Shown: positions 1 through 10,661 of the stretch, piece by piece | Layout: each line of letters begins with the position of its first letter | Numbering within the stretch: the stretch's first letter is position 1 | NCBI GenBank assembly: GCA_965153455.1 | Contig: OZ234503.1 | Coordinates: 7,656,157 to 7,720,156 of the forward strand | Direction of reading: 5' to 3' | Source of the DNA: Sphagnum compactum | Lineage: Eukaryota > Bryophyta > Sphagnopsida > Sphagnales | DNA length: 64,000 nucleotides | Notes under the pieces: model-generated | Told to the model about the DNA's origin: nothing | What the model saw: only the letters and a program-made list of their open reading frames with translations | Database searches by the model: none | Program-made: the position numbers and the translations under genes

Positions 1-139
1 AACTAGACCCGGAATAGTTCTAGGGAGAAGCATCAACAATTCTGGAACTACAACAAACCTTAAATTCGACATGTGCCAAAACAAAAAAAGAGACACAAGC
101 TAGGAACAAGAAAATGACATAATCTCTTCCTACACAAGA

Positions 140-975
140 ACAATGTGACGCGCTCCCAAGCTCCTTGATAAACTCAAGAAGAGTCTAAGGTAGTGAAAAA
201 CAGAAAATGTTAGGAGCTCGGGGCACGCTCCCAGCTCTCAGCACTTCAAAGGGGTAGAGGGGTGTGCTGAGGCTCTGGGATGGGACTAAGAAGAGTGACA
301 AGCATTCTAGTTACTCATTCGAATTTGCATCAAACCAACCAACAAGTTGGTTATAATACTGTTTGGAGCACCTTTGGTGCTAGGACAAGCCACGAGTGAC
401 TTTGGACTCACAAGACTCACCACGGTCCGGACTCGGGGGAAGCCACCACCTTCCCCCATATAGTATTCTCTGCATCTCTCCACGGCGCCTACATCCGAAT
501 GGGTTTTTGTCCCGAGACTCGGAAGGAGGAGTCCCGAAACTACCAAGGTTTGGACTCCCGCAACTTTGCGGGACTATAACTCTTTGTTCAGACCTCCGAT
601 CGGGATGAGGTCTAAAACAAAGTTGTAGCTCTCATCAAGAGCTTTCCAATGGTGTGTTACACTCCACCTGCACGCACAGGGGTCAGGTCGATTCCTGACC
701 TTTTGTGATCGAGAGTCAAACTGCTAGTTTGACGCCCGACCTTTCTTTTTGCCGTAACTTGTGTTGCAGATGTCCAAATGGGTCATGCAAGCCCATTTTA
801 GACATTTACACTTCAATAGCTTTCCAATGATATAAAGTACTCCTCAATGCGAGGTGTTTTGACCCCTGCAATCGCTCTCTAAAATTTTGGGAGTCTCGAT
901 GGACTCCCAAGTTCCCATTACGGGAGTGTGAGTCTTCATCCTCACACTTTCTCAAGATTGGGGTTGCGACACAAT
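140..975 (+). repeat. Solo LTR-like repeat, copy 1
   Basis: This block matches the sequence at 33333-34125 along most of its length, in the same order and orientation. Shared landmarks include the CTTTGATAAA-like start, ACAAGTTGGTT, a CACCACGG segment, TATAGTATTCTCT and the closing GGGTTGC. A 5-bp direct repeat ACAAT lies at 140-144 and again at 971-975, as expected for an LTR-retrotransposon target duplication. The exact TG/CA ends overlap that repeat and are ambiguous. No internal retrotransposon domain lies next to it, so it is read as a solo LTR. Confidence 0.6.
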
Positions 976-2265
976 GAGTTTGAAGAATAAGACAACTATG
1001 GAGATGCTTTTACCCTACACAAGTGGCTAGATTTGTGAATAGTAGTTACCTATGTGACTCATGAGGGCTGTAAAAAATCTTGTGGGGGAAGCTACGAGAA
1101 ATCCAATCCAGTCACTAGAAGGAATCATGCCTTTCAACCACAAAAACAATGATTAAAAGTCTTCAATGACTCTATGAATGACTATATTCATACAACATAA
1201 TTTTGAAATCCTATGTGGAAAAATAACTAGTCATAAATGGGTTATTTTTGTCATCGTGGATGATAATATTACATAGGTAATAATGAATCATTAGTTCAAA
1301 ATTATTTTCATCCATAAGACATCCATTACAAAGGACTGAATGATGTGGACTTCTAGTTATCACTTATATGATTATAAACTGGCTATTCTTTAAAATGACA
1401 TGGACAATGATGAGATGGATTTTTAATGTGACTATCAAATGATTATATTTTGAACAACATGATAATTGATGTATAATTGAAGATTGATTATTGTGCAATG
1501 ACATGGATAATATTGACACAAAAATTTCAAGTGATTGTGAAATGATTGGAATATGAAAAATCAATTGAAAATTGACCAAAATGACTAATGTATAATGATA
1601 TGGGTAATGTTGACTACCTACCTACTTACCTACCCCCCACCCATTCACCTACCTACTTACTTATCCACCAACCCACCCACCTACTTACACACCCACCCAC
1701 CTACTTACACACCCACCCACCTACTTACCTACCTATATAAATTGACAATTGTTCCTTATGAGATGAAAAATGAATGTCAAACATTCAATACCTTCTTGTC
1801 CGAAACAATTTGTTCAATATGACTTAAGGCCCCTTAGTTATATAATGTCCAATATGACTACAAAATCAGTCACAAATGGAGTGATAAATTTAAGAATTTC
1901 TTCTAGTGAATTAGCCCACATGAAATTAATAACTAGTGCAAAAATGTTATGAGTTGCTTCAAACAACTAAAAATTAAAACTGAAGTTACATAGTAACATC
2001 ATGCTAAAACTTGTAACATGTACATTTGTTTAGTTTCTTCCACCAAGTTAGGCAATAATTGTTGTGACAAATACTTCCTTCAAGGAAACACCAATGTAAG
2101 ACACAAAATGCACAATTAAACATTTTCACCATATGCTTTTCATTAATTGTAGAGGATTAAAATTTTTTTTTTAATCAAAAGCCCAAGCACTTCCAAAAAC
2201 TTCTTTTGCTACACATCATCCTTTTTGAAAGGAACTTTTACACATTTGCCTTTTTTTTATGCAAG
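976..2265. other. AT-rich intergenic DNA
   Basis: No gene is supported here. The stretch is AT-rich, with only short chance ORFs, plus the pyrimidine-rich simple repeat annotated at 1615-1735. Confidence 0.6.
1615..1735. repeat. CTAC/CCAC simple repeat
   Basis: A strand-asymmetric run made of CTAC, TTAC and CCAC words. It includes a longer unit with core ACACCCACCCACCTACTTAC that occurs twice in a row near 1688-1730. It is a diverged microsatellite or minisatellite. The ORF across it (1595-1822) reads only as Thr/Pro/Leu-rich low complexity. Confidence 0.8.
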
Positions 2266-2691
2266 CTACATTTTTAGACATCCTTTCATTAGACTGTTCA
2301 CCTCCTCTTCAAACTTTTTGGCAATAATGGAATGTTTTGCATCCACATGTTTTCTCAGTGTACTTATGCCATTGGTTTTATAATAAGATTTAGACCTTCT
2401 TGTTTGAGTTCTTGGATTAATTACAATCACTAGAATGTTGTAACAAAGGATACATATCATTATTTTGAGATTTTCACCATCTATTTTCTTATTATCACTG
2501 ACATAATTAAACACCCAACATAGAGAATTCCTATGATTACCTTTCCATTTATTTCTTTGAACATGCAAGCTTTCAAGATTAGAATTCATCCTTTCCTCTT
2601 TAATTTTTGGCACTATATTGCATTTTGTTTGTTGACTTGGGATTTTTGTAGATCCTTCTTCCATTGGAATTTTTTCCATTTTAAACTTCAT
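2266..2691 (-). pseudogene. hAT transposase N-terminal fragment (BED zinc finger)
   Basis: The 141-codon minus-strand reading frame has a C-x2-C pair (CILC) followed about 40 residues later by H-V-D-A-K-H, the order seen in BED-type zinc fingers of hAT transposases. It is followed by AKKFEEEV, which resembles the AKRFEEV segment after the finger in the larger hAT copy near 26.2 kb. No transposase core follows downstream on the minus strand, so this is a truncated fossil. The BED call rests on residue spacing only. Confidence 0.5.
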
Positions 2692-3930
2692 TCATGTAGA
2701 TTTCAAATTACATTGGTTTATTTTTATTTCCACTATACTGCTCCATTTTCACAACGCAAAATATGTTAAGTAAAGTGAATAATTCTGAGAAAATGTACAT
2801 ATCACACACTAAATTCTACCAAATGCCTTAATGAATCCTACAAGATGATTCATGCCAACATTTACAAAAAATAAAATCATTCACTTCTCCCTTTACTCTC
2901 CATCATGATGTAATAAAGGAGAGCAATGGGAATGATGTGTTAAGATGTGCAAAACTTTAGCTAGTAACTATTAAATATATATAAATCTTGCACAAACAAA
3001 ATTAAAATTATTATCTAAAACGAACTAAAATAAAATAAACAACACATAAATGTAATAAAAGTCCAAAATCAAAAAGAAATTACAAACTACACAAAACAAG
3101 TTTTTTTTTCCAAAGAAACTAACATTAGGGCAGACGCGCCCATCACCAATCACCTGCCTATGACCAAACACTTATTTATATCTTCATCAAATGTGCTTCA
3201 TTTTGAGTGATTTAAAATGTTATGGGAGCATAAAATGTTTATGCAAGGCTGCCTGCTTATCCAGAAAAATAAAAAGTAAAAAGATGGACTAGGAAAATGC
3301 TACAAATTTTGCAGTTTTATTCGCTGGATGGTTGCAAGCTCAAAGTCTTAGGTAGTATTCCAGGCACATAAAAGGATCCATTTGATGAATGTGCACCAAC
3401 CTCCTGCTGCACAAGGGATTTGAATCTGTCTGAAGGATTGACACCCATGGTGAAGTGATCACAGTAAGTATATCACAATAAGCAATGCACATATAAATCT
3501 GAAACTGGTTTTATTCTAAGCTTGGGGACAGCTTCCAAACATGATCAAATGTCTAGCTAGAAAGTAATGTCACAGAAGAGCTTTTTCTTCACATACCTCA
3601 CAATTCATAGCATTGGCTGATTTAGAGAAAGACCAGCATTATATATGCTCTTCTCACGCAGCAAACCATAACTATAGTGCAGCAGCATATTTCCATATCA
3701 GCTGCCAGATCTGCACCCTTTCACAATTAGAGAATCCACCAAGCAGATAAAGTAACAAACTGTAACAGTTACCAGTGGAACAAGAAAAGCCTATTTTCTA
3801 TCAACTACACCTCCCTTTTCTGCATAACATCTATTCCCAAGCTTTAATACTTTGGATTTATTTCTTGACTGCACAGTCAATCACTAGTGACAGGCCGACA
3901 GAGTGTTGATTATCCAGCAAACCTCCAAAC
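2692..3930. other. Intergenic DNA, no gene seen
   Basis: AT-rich to about 3.1 kb, then more balanced composition. The part nearer 3.3-3.9 kb could be distal 3' flank of the minus-strand CobW-type gene. I see no conserved domain or splice-consistent exon. Confidence 0.5.
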
Positions 3931-4398
3931 TTGAGAACTTGCTACTTGTACACCCTCAGCTCTGCACCACAAGACTGTCAGGTGCAAAGCTACACATGCA
4001 GTAAAAAGTTCTCACCTTATCACAGTTTTCCTACTGATGGGAATCTACCCCAAAGCTCAATCTTCTTGATGGCAATAACCTCCAGCTTGAGAACTTGCTA
4101 CTTGTACACCCTCAGCTCTGCACCACAAGACTGTCAGGTGCAAAGCTACATATGCAGTAAAAAGTTCTCACCTTATCACAGTTTTCCTACTGATGGGAAT
4201 CTACCCCAAAGCTCAATCTTCTTGATGGCAATAACCTCCAGCTTGAGAACTTGCTACTTGTACACCCTCAGCTCTGCACCACAAGACTGTCAGGTGCAAA
4301 GCTACATATGCAGTAAAAAGTTCTCACCTTATCACAGTTTTCCTACTGATGGGAATCTACCCCAAAGCTCAATCTTCTTGATGGCAATAACCTCCAGC
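3931..4398. repeat. Three 156-bp tandem repeat copies
   Basis: The unit starting TTGAGAACTTGCTACTTG begins at 3931, 4087 and 4243, an exact 156-bp period, and the third copy stops at 4398. Copies 2 and 3 look identical, and copy 1 differs at a few positions near its start (for example ACACATG against ACATATG). Near-identity means a recent triplication. 156 is a multiple of three, so a plus-strand ORF stays open as three 52-residue repeats, but nothing supports translation. It lies about 0.65 kb beyond the stop codon of the minus-strand CobW-type gene. Confidence 0.95.
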
Positions 4399-5053
4399 TT
4401 GACCTGTTAACTGACTCAGTAAAATGCAAAAACAAGATCCAAAAAAGCATTACAGACCTAGGATATCTCATTGCCCACAAGTTCTCACAAGTATATACCA
4501 GGGTTTAGGGTTGTATACCAGAACACATATTCCCACAACCAGCACATCCAAAAACAAACTGCCACTTACCTGACAAGCATAACATCTTACTGTTGTTATT
4601 TGGTCATCATAAACTTGTCCAGCAGTACCAAATAGGGAACACAGTGCTGGAAACAAATTCCAAGATTTAAAGACACCGAAAACCTCTTAAAATGTTGCTG
4701 TAACCCATGAACCCCTAAGCAAAACTGGCAATAACCTCACATGTCCAATGCGGGCTCCAAATGCAAGGAGAAGTAGCCCATTGGAATCATCATGGAAAGA
4801 CAGTTTTAGATCACATAGTGGTCACCCATGAATAGGAGAAATGCTGATACTATTGAGGAAAAACTGCTTCTGTTCACACTTTTGTTGACAAGCAAGCATA
4901 TCTGGATCCTACAGTATACAATTTCAGACATATTGTAGACATGCCTCCACAAAAATATACACTACCACCTCTGGCTTCCTTTCCTGTAAATTCTCTTGTA
5001 ACTCTGCCCCTTTTTTCTTTGTTTTTTTCATTTTCTTTGTATAGGTGCACCTT
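4399..5053. other. 3' flank of the CobW-type gene
   Basis: Lies immediately past the stop codon of the minus-strand gene ending at 5054 and probably contains its 3' UTR and polyadenylation region. The minus strand just past the stop codon is A-rich (T-rich on the plus strand, 5010-5040). No other gene is seen. Confidence 0.5.
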
Positions 5054-8000
5054 CTATTGTGCTTTTGGAGAAACTAGGCACTCCTCAAATCCCTTTCGTA
5101 AGAATGCTTCATCCAGCTTTTTGCCAATGAATACAAGCTTGTTGATGCGCTTCTCTTCTGGTTCCCAGTTCCTTTCTGGGGCACCTTCAAGCAGGGAGTG
5201 CACACCCTGTGGGTAAGAAAAACTCACAAGATTAGTCTTGTCTCAATTAGAGCATGTACTAGAAACTATTCCAGAAGGCAGGTATCAGAGGTGCTAAGGT
5301 CAGAGGTCAGAGGTCAGAGGTAAACTCAATTCTGTACATCCTGTGTGACTTCGCAACAAAAAACTTCATGCACAAACCTAAACTGACAGCACTCCAAGGA
5401 GTAGTCTCCATCACATGCATAAACAGAGTTGGAATCTTTCCATCCTAATTCCATCACTAAAAGAATTCCTGTTGATCCTTTGCTAGCCAACCTCACTCCT
5501 GAAATGCAACACTGAAGCCCCAATGAGAAATGAATGAAACACCTACCTGAAAAATGAATCTTTCATCCCAGCCATCGATGGACAAGACACCCTTAGTGCG
5601 ATAAATGTCATCACTACGCTCATTCATGACATCTTCTAGCCAGGTGTTTATCTGCGAGAGAAGTGAGTAAAAGATTGGTATCCAAGCAGATTGTGAGTGG
5701 AGTTCAGGTGCATAATGTTGAAAAGCAAGAGTCTGTGTTTATCAGGTTGGATAGTGCATGACCTTCTACAGCACCTGGTAGAGTGTACACAAAAAAGAGT
5801 TCAGGAGATTACCTTATCAAGGTCCAATGCACCCTCACATACTATTGAAACAGAGGAGACGCCTGGATCATGAGTGTGGTTGTGGGAATGGTCATGGTCC
5901 TTATGTCCACACTTTTCATGGTCATGACCTGCATAAAGTCAAAACAAATAGCAAGCTATTCTTCAGCCCACATGTTGCTGCTAGGAACTTGCAGTGAGTT
6001 CATGGTCTCACAAGAGCATTCAGTCTGCAGAAGAAGTTTCCATATAAGTGGAGAAGATGATATTACCACAAGCCTCAGTGTGTACATGCTCATGCTCGTG
6101 CTCATGCTCATGTTCATGCTCATGCACATGATTAGAATTTTTCTCTTCCATCAATAAATCACTTTCTACCCTGCAACCATGAAACTTCATCAAATCAGCC
6201 AAACTGTGATTGCTGTCGGATGCATTACCAATGACAAGAAACATATGCCACATAAAAATCTCATGCAGGTTAAAAACAAAAGCTCTTAAGTATCTTATAA
6301 TTATCATGTGATTGGCCTACAAGATGGACTATGGTAAAAAGATGGAAAACCCACTTTTCTAGGTCAAAGCCACCAACTCCCAGCACATAATCCATGTCAA
6401 CCTTGGCTAGCTTGGCTTGCTGCACTTGGGCTAATGTGTTAATGCGCTGCCAACAGACAAACATTGTAGTAACTGGTCAGGAGAAACACCCTCTTCCACA
6501 AAAATACAGAAAACACCTAAAATCATTGACCTCCAAACAACAGAGGAGATACTAAAGAGCTTGCACGAGGAACTGGATAATGTTAATCGGATTGCCAGGC
6601 AACATACATGATCTTACTGCAAAAAAGAGCTTTGGCTTGAGGATTTTCTAGCATTGGCAAAGCTTCAACTTCATCTCACAGACTTTTAACAGCTGCAACT
6701 TCTCTCACAGTACAAATGAACCTAAATAGCTCTACTCAATGCAATGACACATCCACTTCTACAAAGCAATGGGGTCCCATATAAGATGACAGACAGGAGA
6801 TGGCCAAAGCATCCAAGATACTGCTAACACAAACATCTGCCTTGCAAAATACCTGTATGCGCTTGATAAGGGTATTGACTTCTGATTCAGTCACCAAATC
6901 GATCTGTGCAATGAAAACACAACAGGCTTTGGGTGAACAACACAATGATCACAAGGATAATCCTATCCATTTATATTTATGCATATCCAATAAATCAGCA
7001 AGCAATATCACACAACAAAGGCATGGTGTCCAAAGGCATGAGATGGGGACAGCATCACCTTGTTAAGAATGATACGATCAGCATATGCAATTTGTTCCAC
7101 AGCCTCATTTACTACACCATCAGGTTTCTCTTCTTCAATGTGTCGGGTGGCATGCTTGGCATCCACCAGAGTCACCACGCCATCGAGTCGCAAATGATGT
7201 GCAAGATGCTCCTCCATGTAAAACGTCTGGATGATAGGTGCTGGATTGGCAAGTCCTATATGACAAGCAAGAGGGAAAAGATTTGGGTTTAAGCTTTCAA
7301 AAAAAAGGATCTTGGAAGCTGTCGACACACCAGTAACTGAAAGTGGCAGCAATCTACCAACTGTTCAAGAAGAGTTGCATACTCACCAGTGGTTTCAATC
7401 ATGATATGATCAAACTTGTCTCTGCGCTTCCTGATCAGCTCTTCTAGCATCCGCACGAGATCGCCCCTTACAGTGCAACACATGCATCCATTATTGAGCA
7501 TGACAATGTCTTCCTCACCTCGCTGCTGTGCTGCAACTAAGGAGCCATCGATGTCCACCTCTCCATACTGCATTGAGAGAGAGATCAAAACAATCCGCAC
7601 GAGAGTCCAGTAATAAATAAGGTAAGCAAGGGTTTCTCTGGTTTGAGGCAAACTGCACTCGACCAAAACCAATTGAGGAGGGCCTACACACTGTAAAGTT
7701 TGTGTAAGCTTGTCACATGATCAGCAGAGGAGACAGCAGGCTGTGTGTGAAGAATGATGATCTCATCATGTACCTCATTCTCGATGACAGCAATGCGTTT
7801 GCCATGTTGTTCTCTGAGCACATGATTCAAGAGTGTTGTCTGCATCACAAGCATTCACTGATCTGCCTCAGGAGCTTGCAATTGGGGTGGCATGACAGAA
7901 TCTCTACAGCAATGGAAAGAGAATCAGAATTGGAGTTAGGGAACGCAAGACAAAGAGCAGGATGTATTCTCGAACAGACCTTGCCAGAGCCGAGAAAACC

Positions 8001-8378
8001 AGTGATAATAGTGACAGGAACCCGCGGATCATGGGGTGGAAAAGAGTCCCGTGGAGCCACACCGCTGGCAGCTTGCTCTAGGTCTGTGGCGCTACTGGCC
8101 GTTGTCAGCAACCTGACAGCGGCTCGACGCGGCACGAAAGAGAGAGGAGGAGTAACAAGCCTCCACAGAGCGGCAGGCACAACCACAGACCTACTGCTTG
8201 TGAAACTCAAATTCCTCTTTGCAGAACGGAAACGAGCAAATCCATTGCTGCACATACGTACACCTTGTGGCAAACACTTCCTCACGCAATAATGACCATG
8301 CCCGGAAGCCAAGCGGCATGCCGCCGGCAAGGCACAGGCTCGAATGCAAGTTGCCATAACCACTGTTCGATACAGCAT
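5054..8378 (-). CDS. Organelle-targeted CobW/ZNG1-type metallochaperone GTPase (plant PTAC17-like)
   Basis: Ten exons: 8378-7980, 7839-7774, 7567-7387, 7255-7059, 6903-6853, 6446-6355, 6170-6070, 5928-5813, 5651-5547, 5206-5054. Every intron has GT-AG ends, and the total of 1461 nt gives 486 aa. Residues 1-110 are Ser/Arg/Ala-rich and read as a transit peptide. The P-loop GFLGSGKTT is at about 127-135, GEVDIDG at 157-163, the metal-binding CMCC motif at 183-186 and the NKID guanine-specificity motif at 280-283. A His/Glu/Asp-rich linker spans 343-382, then comes the CobW C-terminal domain from HDPGVSS to the end. Motif order and wording match the plastid CobW proteins of the Arabidopsis At1g15730/At1g80480 (PTAC17) group. 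Family members bind GTP and deliver metals such as zinc; the metal here is inferred. Met8 is an alternative start. Confidence 0.93.
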
Positions 8379-8502
8379 GTTCTCGAGCAGCGTTGCGTAG
8401 CAAATCTGAGAGTAGGATTCGAACGAAAGTCGACGAATCGAGTCGCGAAAGCCTGCGAAAGAGGAGAAGCCTTATCCTTCCAGCGACGCTCAGAAAGCAA
8501 GC

Positions 8503-8558
8503 AAACCCTAAAAAAGGTGCGAGATGCGACTCTACCTTAGAAGAAGGAGAAACCCTAG
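8503..8558 (-). promoter_or_regulatory. Telo-box motifs in the CobW gene leader
   Basis: AAACCCTAA lies at 8503-8511 and AAACCCTAG at 8550-8558, 125-180 bp upstream of the start codon at 8378. Telo-boxes are common near the 5' ends of plant housekeeping and translation-linked genes. The motifs are seen directly; their role here is inferred. Confidence 0.4.
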
Positions 8559-8659
8559 AAGCTTCGAGCGTCTTCGCCGACCCGACCGAGCGTGGCAACC
8601 AATGTGTTGCTAGTAGGATTTAACCGTTGGCGTGGATTTGAACAACTTGAAAACATGGC

Positions 8660-8950
8660 AAGGATCCGCGGTCGTCGGAAGAACAATTGATGACTCAGCC
8701 GACCTGCTCTCTGTACATCACAGTTTTCTACAACCCTGTCATCAAGAGCTGCAACAGTTGACATGTTTGCTGAAGGCAACACAAACTGTGGAATGTTTCA
8801 GCTTCTCATTTGGGAGCTATTTTGTATGGATTTTCTGAGGCTGCAATGACAACCCTATCTTGTTGCTGCAGGAGGAGGACTTTCAATGACCTTTCCCTTC
8901 CCCTAATGACAGCACCAGCAGAAGGAGCAGCCATTTGTTGGAAGCTGGGT
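8660..8950 (+). repeat. Dispersed repeat P, copy 1 (upstream of CobW gene)
   Basis: About 290 bp that recur at 39862-40150 in the same orientation. Shared stretches include GTCGTCGGAAGAACA, TGTACATCACAGTT, TGTGGAATGTTTCAGCTT, ACAACCCTATCTTGTTGCTG and GGAGGAGGACTTTCAA. This copy sits just upstream of the CobW-type gene and the other at the 3' edge of peptide unit A. A TTGTTGCTGCAG acceptor-like site is kept in both. Nature unknown: either a low-copy TE fragment or a duplicated promoter piece. Confidence 0.8.
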
Positions 8951-9109
8951 AAGACTTTCATATTTGTTTGGATTTCACAAAGTGAAATGGCATGGCAACC
9001 CTAGTCGTCACAATCGACAGCGCCTTTCTCTTCTTGGTAATGGCTTTGCTGCTGGTATATGGCTTAAGCACAAGGGTAGTATTCTCTTGTCTTGAATCTA
9101 GTATGGATT

Positions 9110-9525
9110 TCCAATCTAGTCTTCTTCAATCAATACAACGAGCATGCATTCCTGTCATGAATGTGGGATGTGACACCACAGAGGAGTATAGTTGAATTCA
9201 ACTTTTAGCATTTGCAGAGACTTGATGGTTTTATGAGGTGCAATGTATAGTCTTATATTGGATCAATACAGTGAGCATGCATTCATGCCATGCATCAATA
9301 CAACCTGGCAGAATAGTTGATTTTAAGTTTAGTATTTGCAGGGACATGACGGTTTCATGTGGTGCAATATTCTTGGATTGGATCAATATGATGAGCCTGC
9401 ATTATGCATCTCTTGTTCTTGCCATGCAGGAATGCGCACTAGAGGAGTAGAGGGAGTTGTGAGTTTGGTATTGCAAAGAGAGACATGGAGGAGGTTTCAT
9501 GAAGTGCAATCTCATAGTTGCATCT
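9110..9525 (+). repeat. Decayed ~125-bp tandem repeat
   Basis: The motif GAGCATGCATT or GAGCCTGCATT recurs near 9140, 9272 and 9393. It is preceded each time by a TTGGATCAATA-like segment and, in two or three copies, by a GTATTTGCAGRGACATGAYGGTTTCATG-like block. The period is 122-132 bp with many substitutions, so this is an old tandem array of three to four units. No coding frame is maintained. Confidence 0.65.
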
Positions 9526-10661
9526 CTAAGCCAGTGGACTGTCTCACTTGATTCTCCAGTCCTGTGCTGCCGCCTGTGCTTGATGGTGTTCAGTGTTGCA
9601 TTCTCACCAGAGCAGTGAAATGTTGCAATTTTGGTATGGCTGTGCCATGATTAGTTTTCTCTAGCTGATTATTTTGGTGTGCAGAAAAGAAGCCTGCAGT
9701 ATGAGGGAAGCACTATCCACAATCCTTTGTACTATGACAAAGTCTCCTGGAGAAGACAGTTCTTGCAACAGCATTTTCAATCCAGCTGAGAAAAGAACAT
9801 CAGTCGGTCAAGATATAGCCATGTTCTTATTTTTTGCTTGATTTGTGCAAGTGCTCTCAATCCACTTTGTGTGATTTTGCAGTTTGAACAAGAAACTGAA
9901 GAATTTGTTCAAACTGCAAAATCCACCCAATTGTTTTATAGGAACACATTGTGGAGGGGTAATCAAGCAGGATCCCTGTCCTTTGTACTGTCAAGCTTGC
10001 TTCTTGGATACAAATCAGGTCAATTCCATGTGAAACAAATCATCTAAATGCTCTGAATTCTTGTAGACTTGTGAAACAGGAATGATAGAGAAGTCCTTGC
10101 TATGTACAACCAGACACACAATTCAAGTTACTACTGGCAGAAATCATGTTTGGGTTGCAGCACTCACTGCACAATTGCTGTTTGCATTTTGCAAAATGCT
10201 CAGATTTCCTTAGCTTCTTCTTGGTCAAGCCCCTGAAAACCTTTTTCCTGCCTGCCCCAAATCAAACTTTTGTGTTGGGTCAGGTCTAGTGAATACCTGG
10301 CGGTTGAAAACAGTTGGGGCTTTCAGAAGCTGATTTTCTCTCCTTAGACTCCCCATATATATGTTTTTTGTGGTAAGGTTTTCTTGCAGAAACTCTGTCT
10401 TTCTTCAGTTGCAATTTGGGGGATTTGTAAAATGGGTTCCAAAGGTGTGATGCAGATGAAGACATGTGAGGTTATTCCAAGGCCTTGCAAATTGGATTTG
10501 CAGGAAGACAAAACTTCTAGGAAGTATTATTGCATTGTGGTGAAGTGAGGTTCAAATCTATAAATCTCAGAGACTTCTAGTCATATGATAACATCTCTGG
10601 TGTTGTTGGAGGCGGCATGATCCTCTGATATAAGGTTTTGGTGTTTGTTGGATGACTGGAT
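9526..10661 (+). other. Probable 5' region of the coiled-coil gene
   Basis: No coding domain is seen. A TATA-like CCATATATATG at about 10350 and a pyrimidine-rich TTTTCTTGCAG acceptor-like site at about 10380 suggest promoter and leader sequence for the plus-strand gene starting at 10662. This is inference from motifs and position only. Confidence 0.35.

Noticed and set aside
3931-4410. 159-codon plus-strand ORF with three 52-residue repeats
   Set aside because: Produced by a recent 156-bp triplication whose period is a multiple of three. No start context, domain or homologue is visible.
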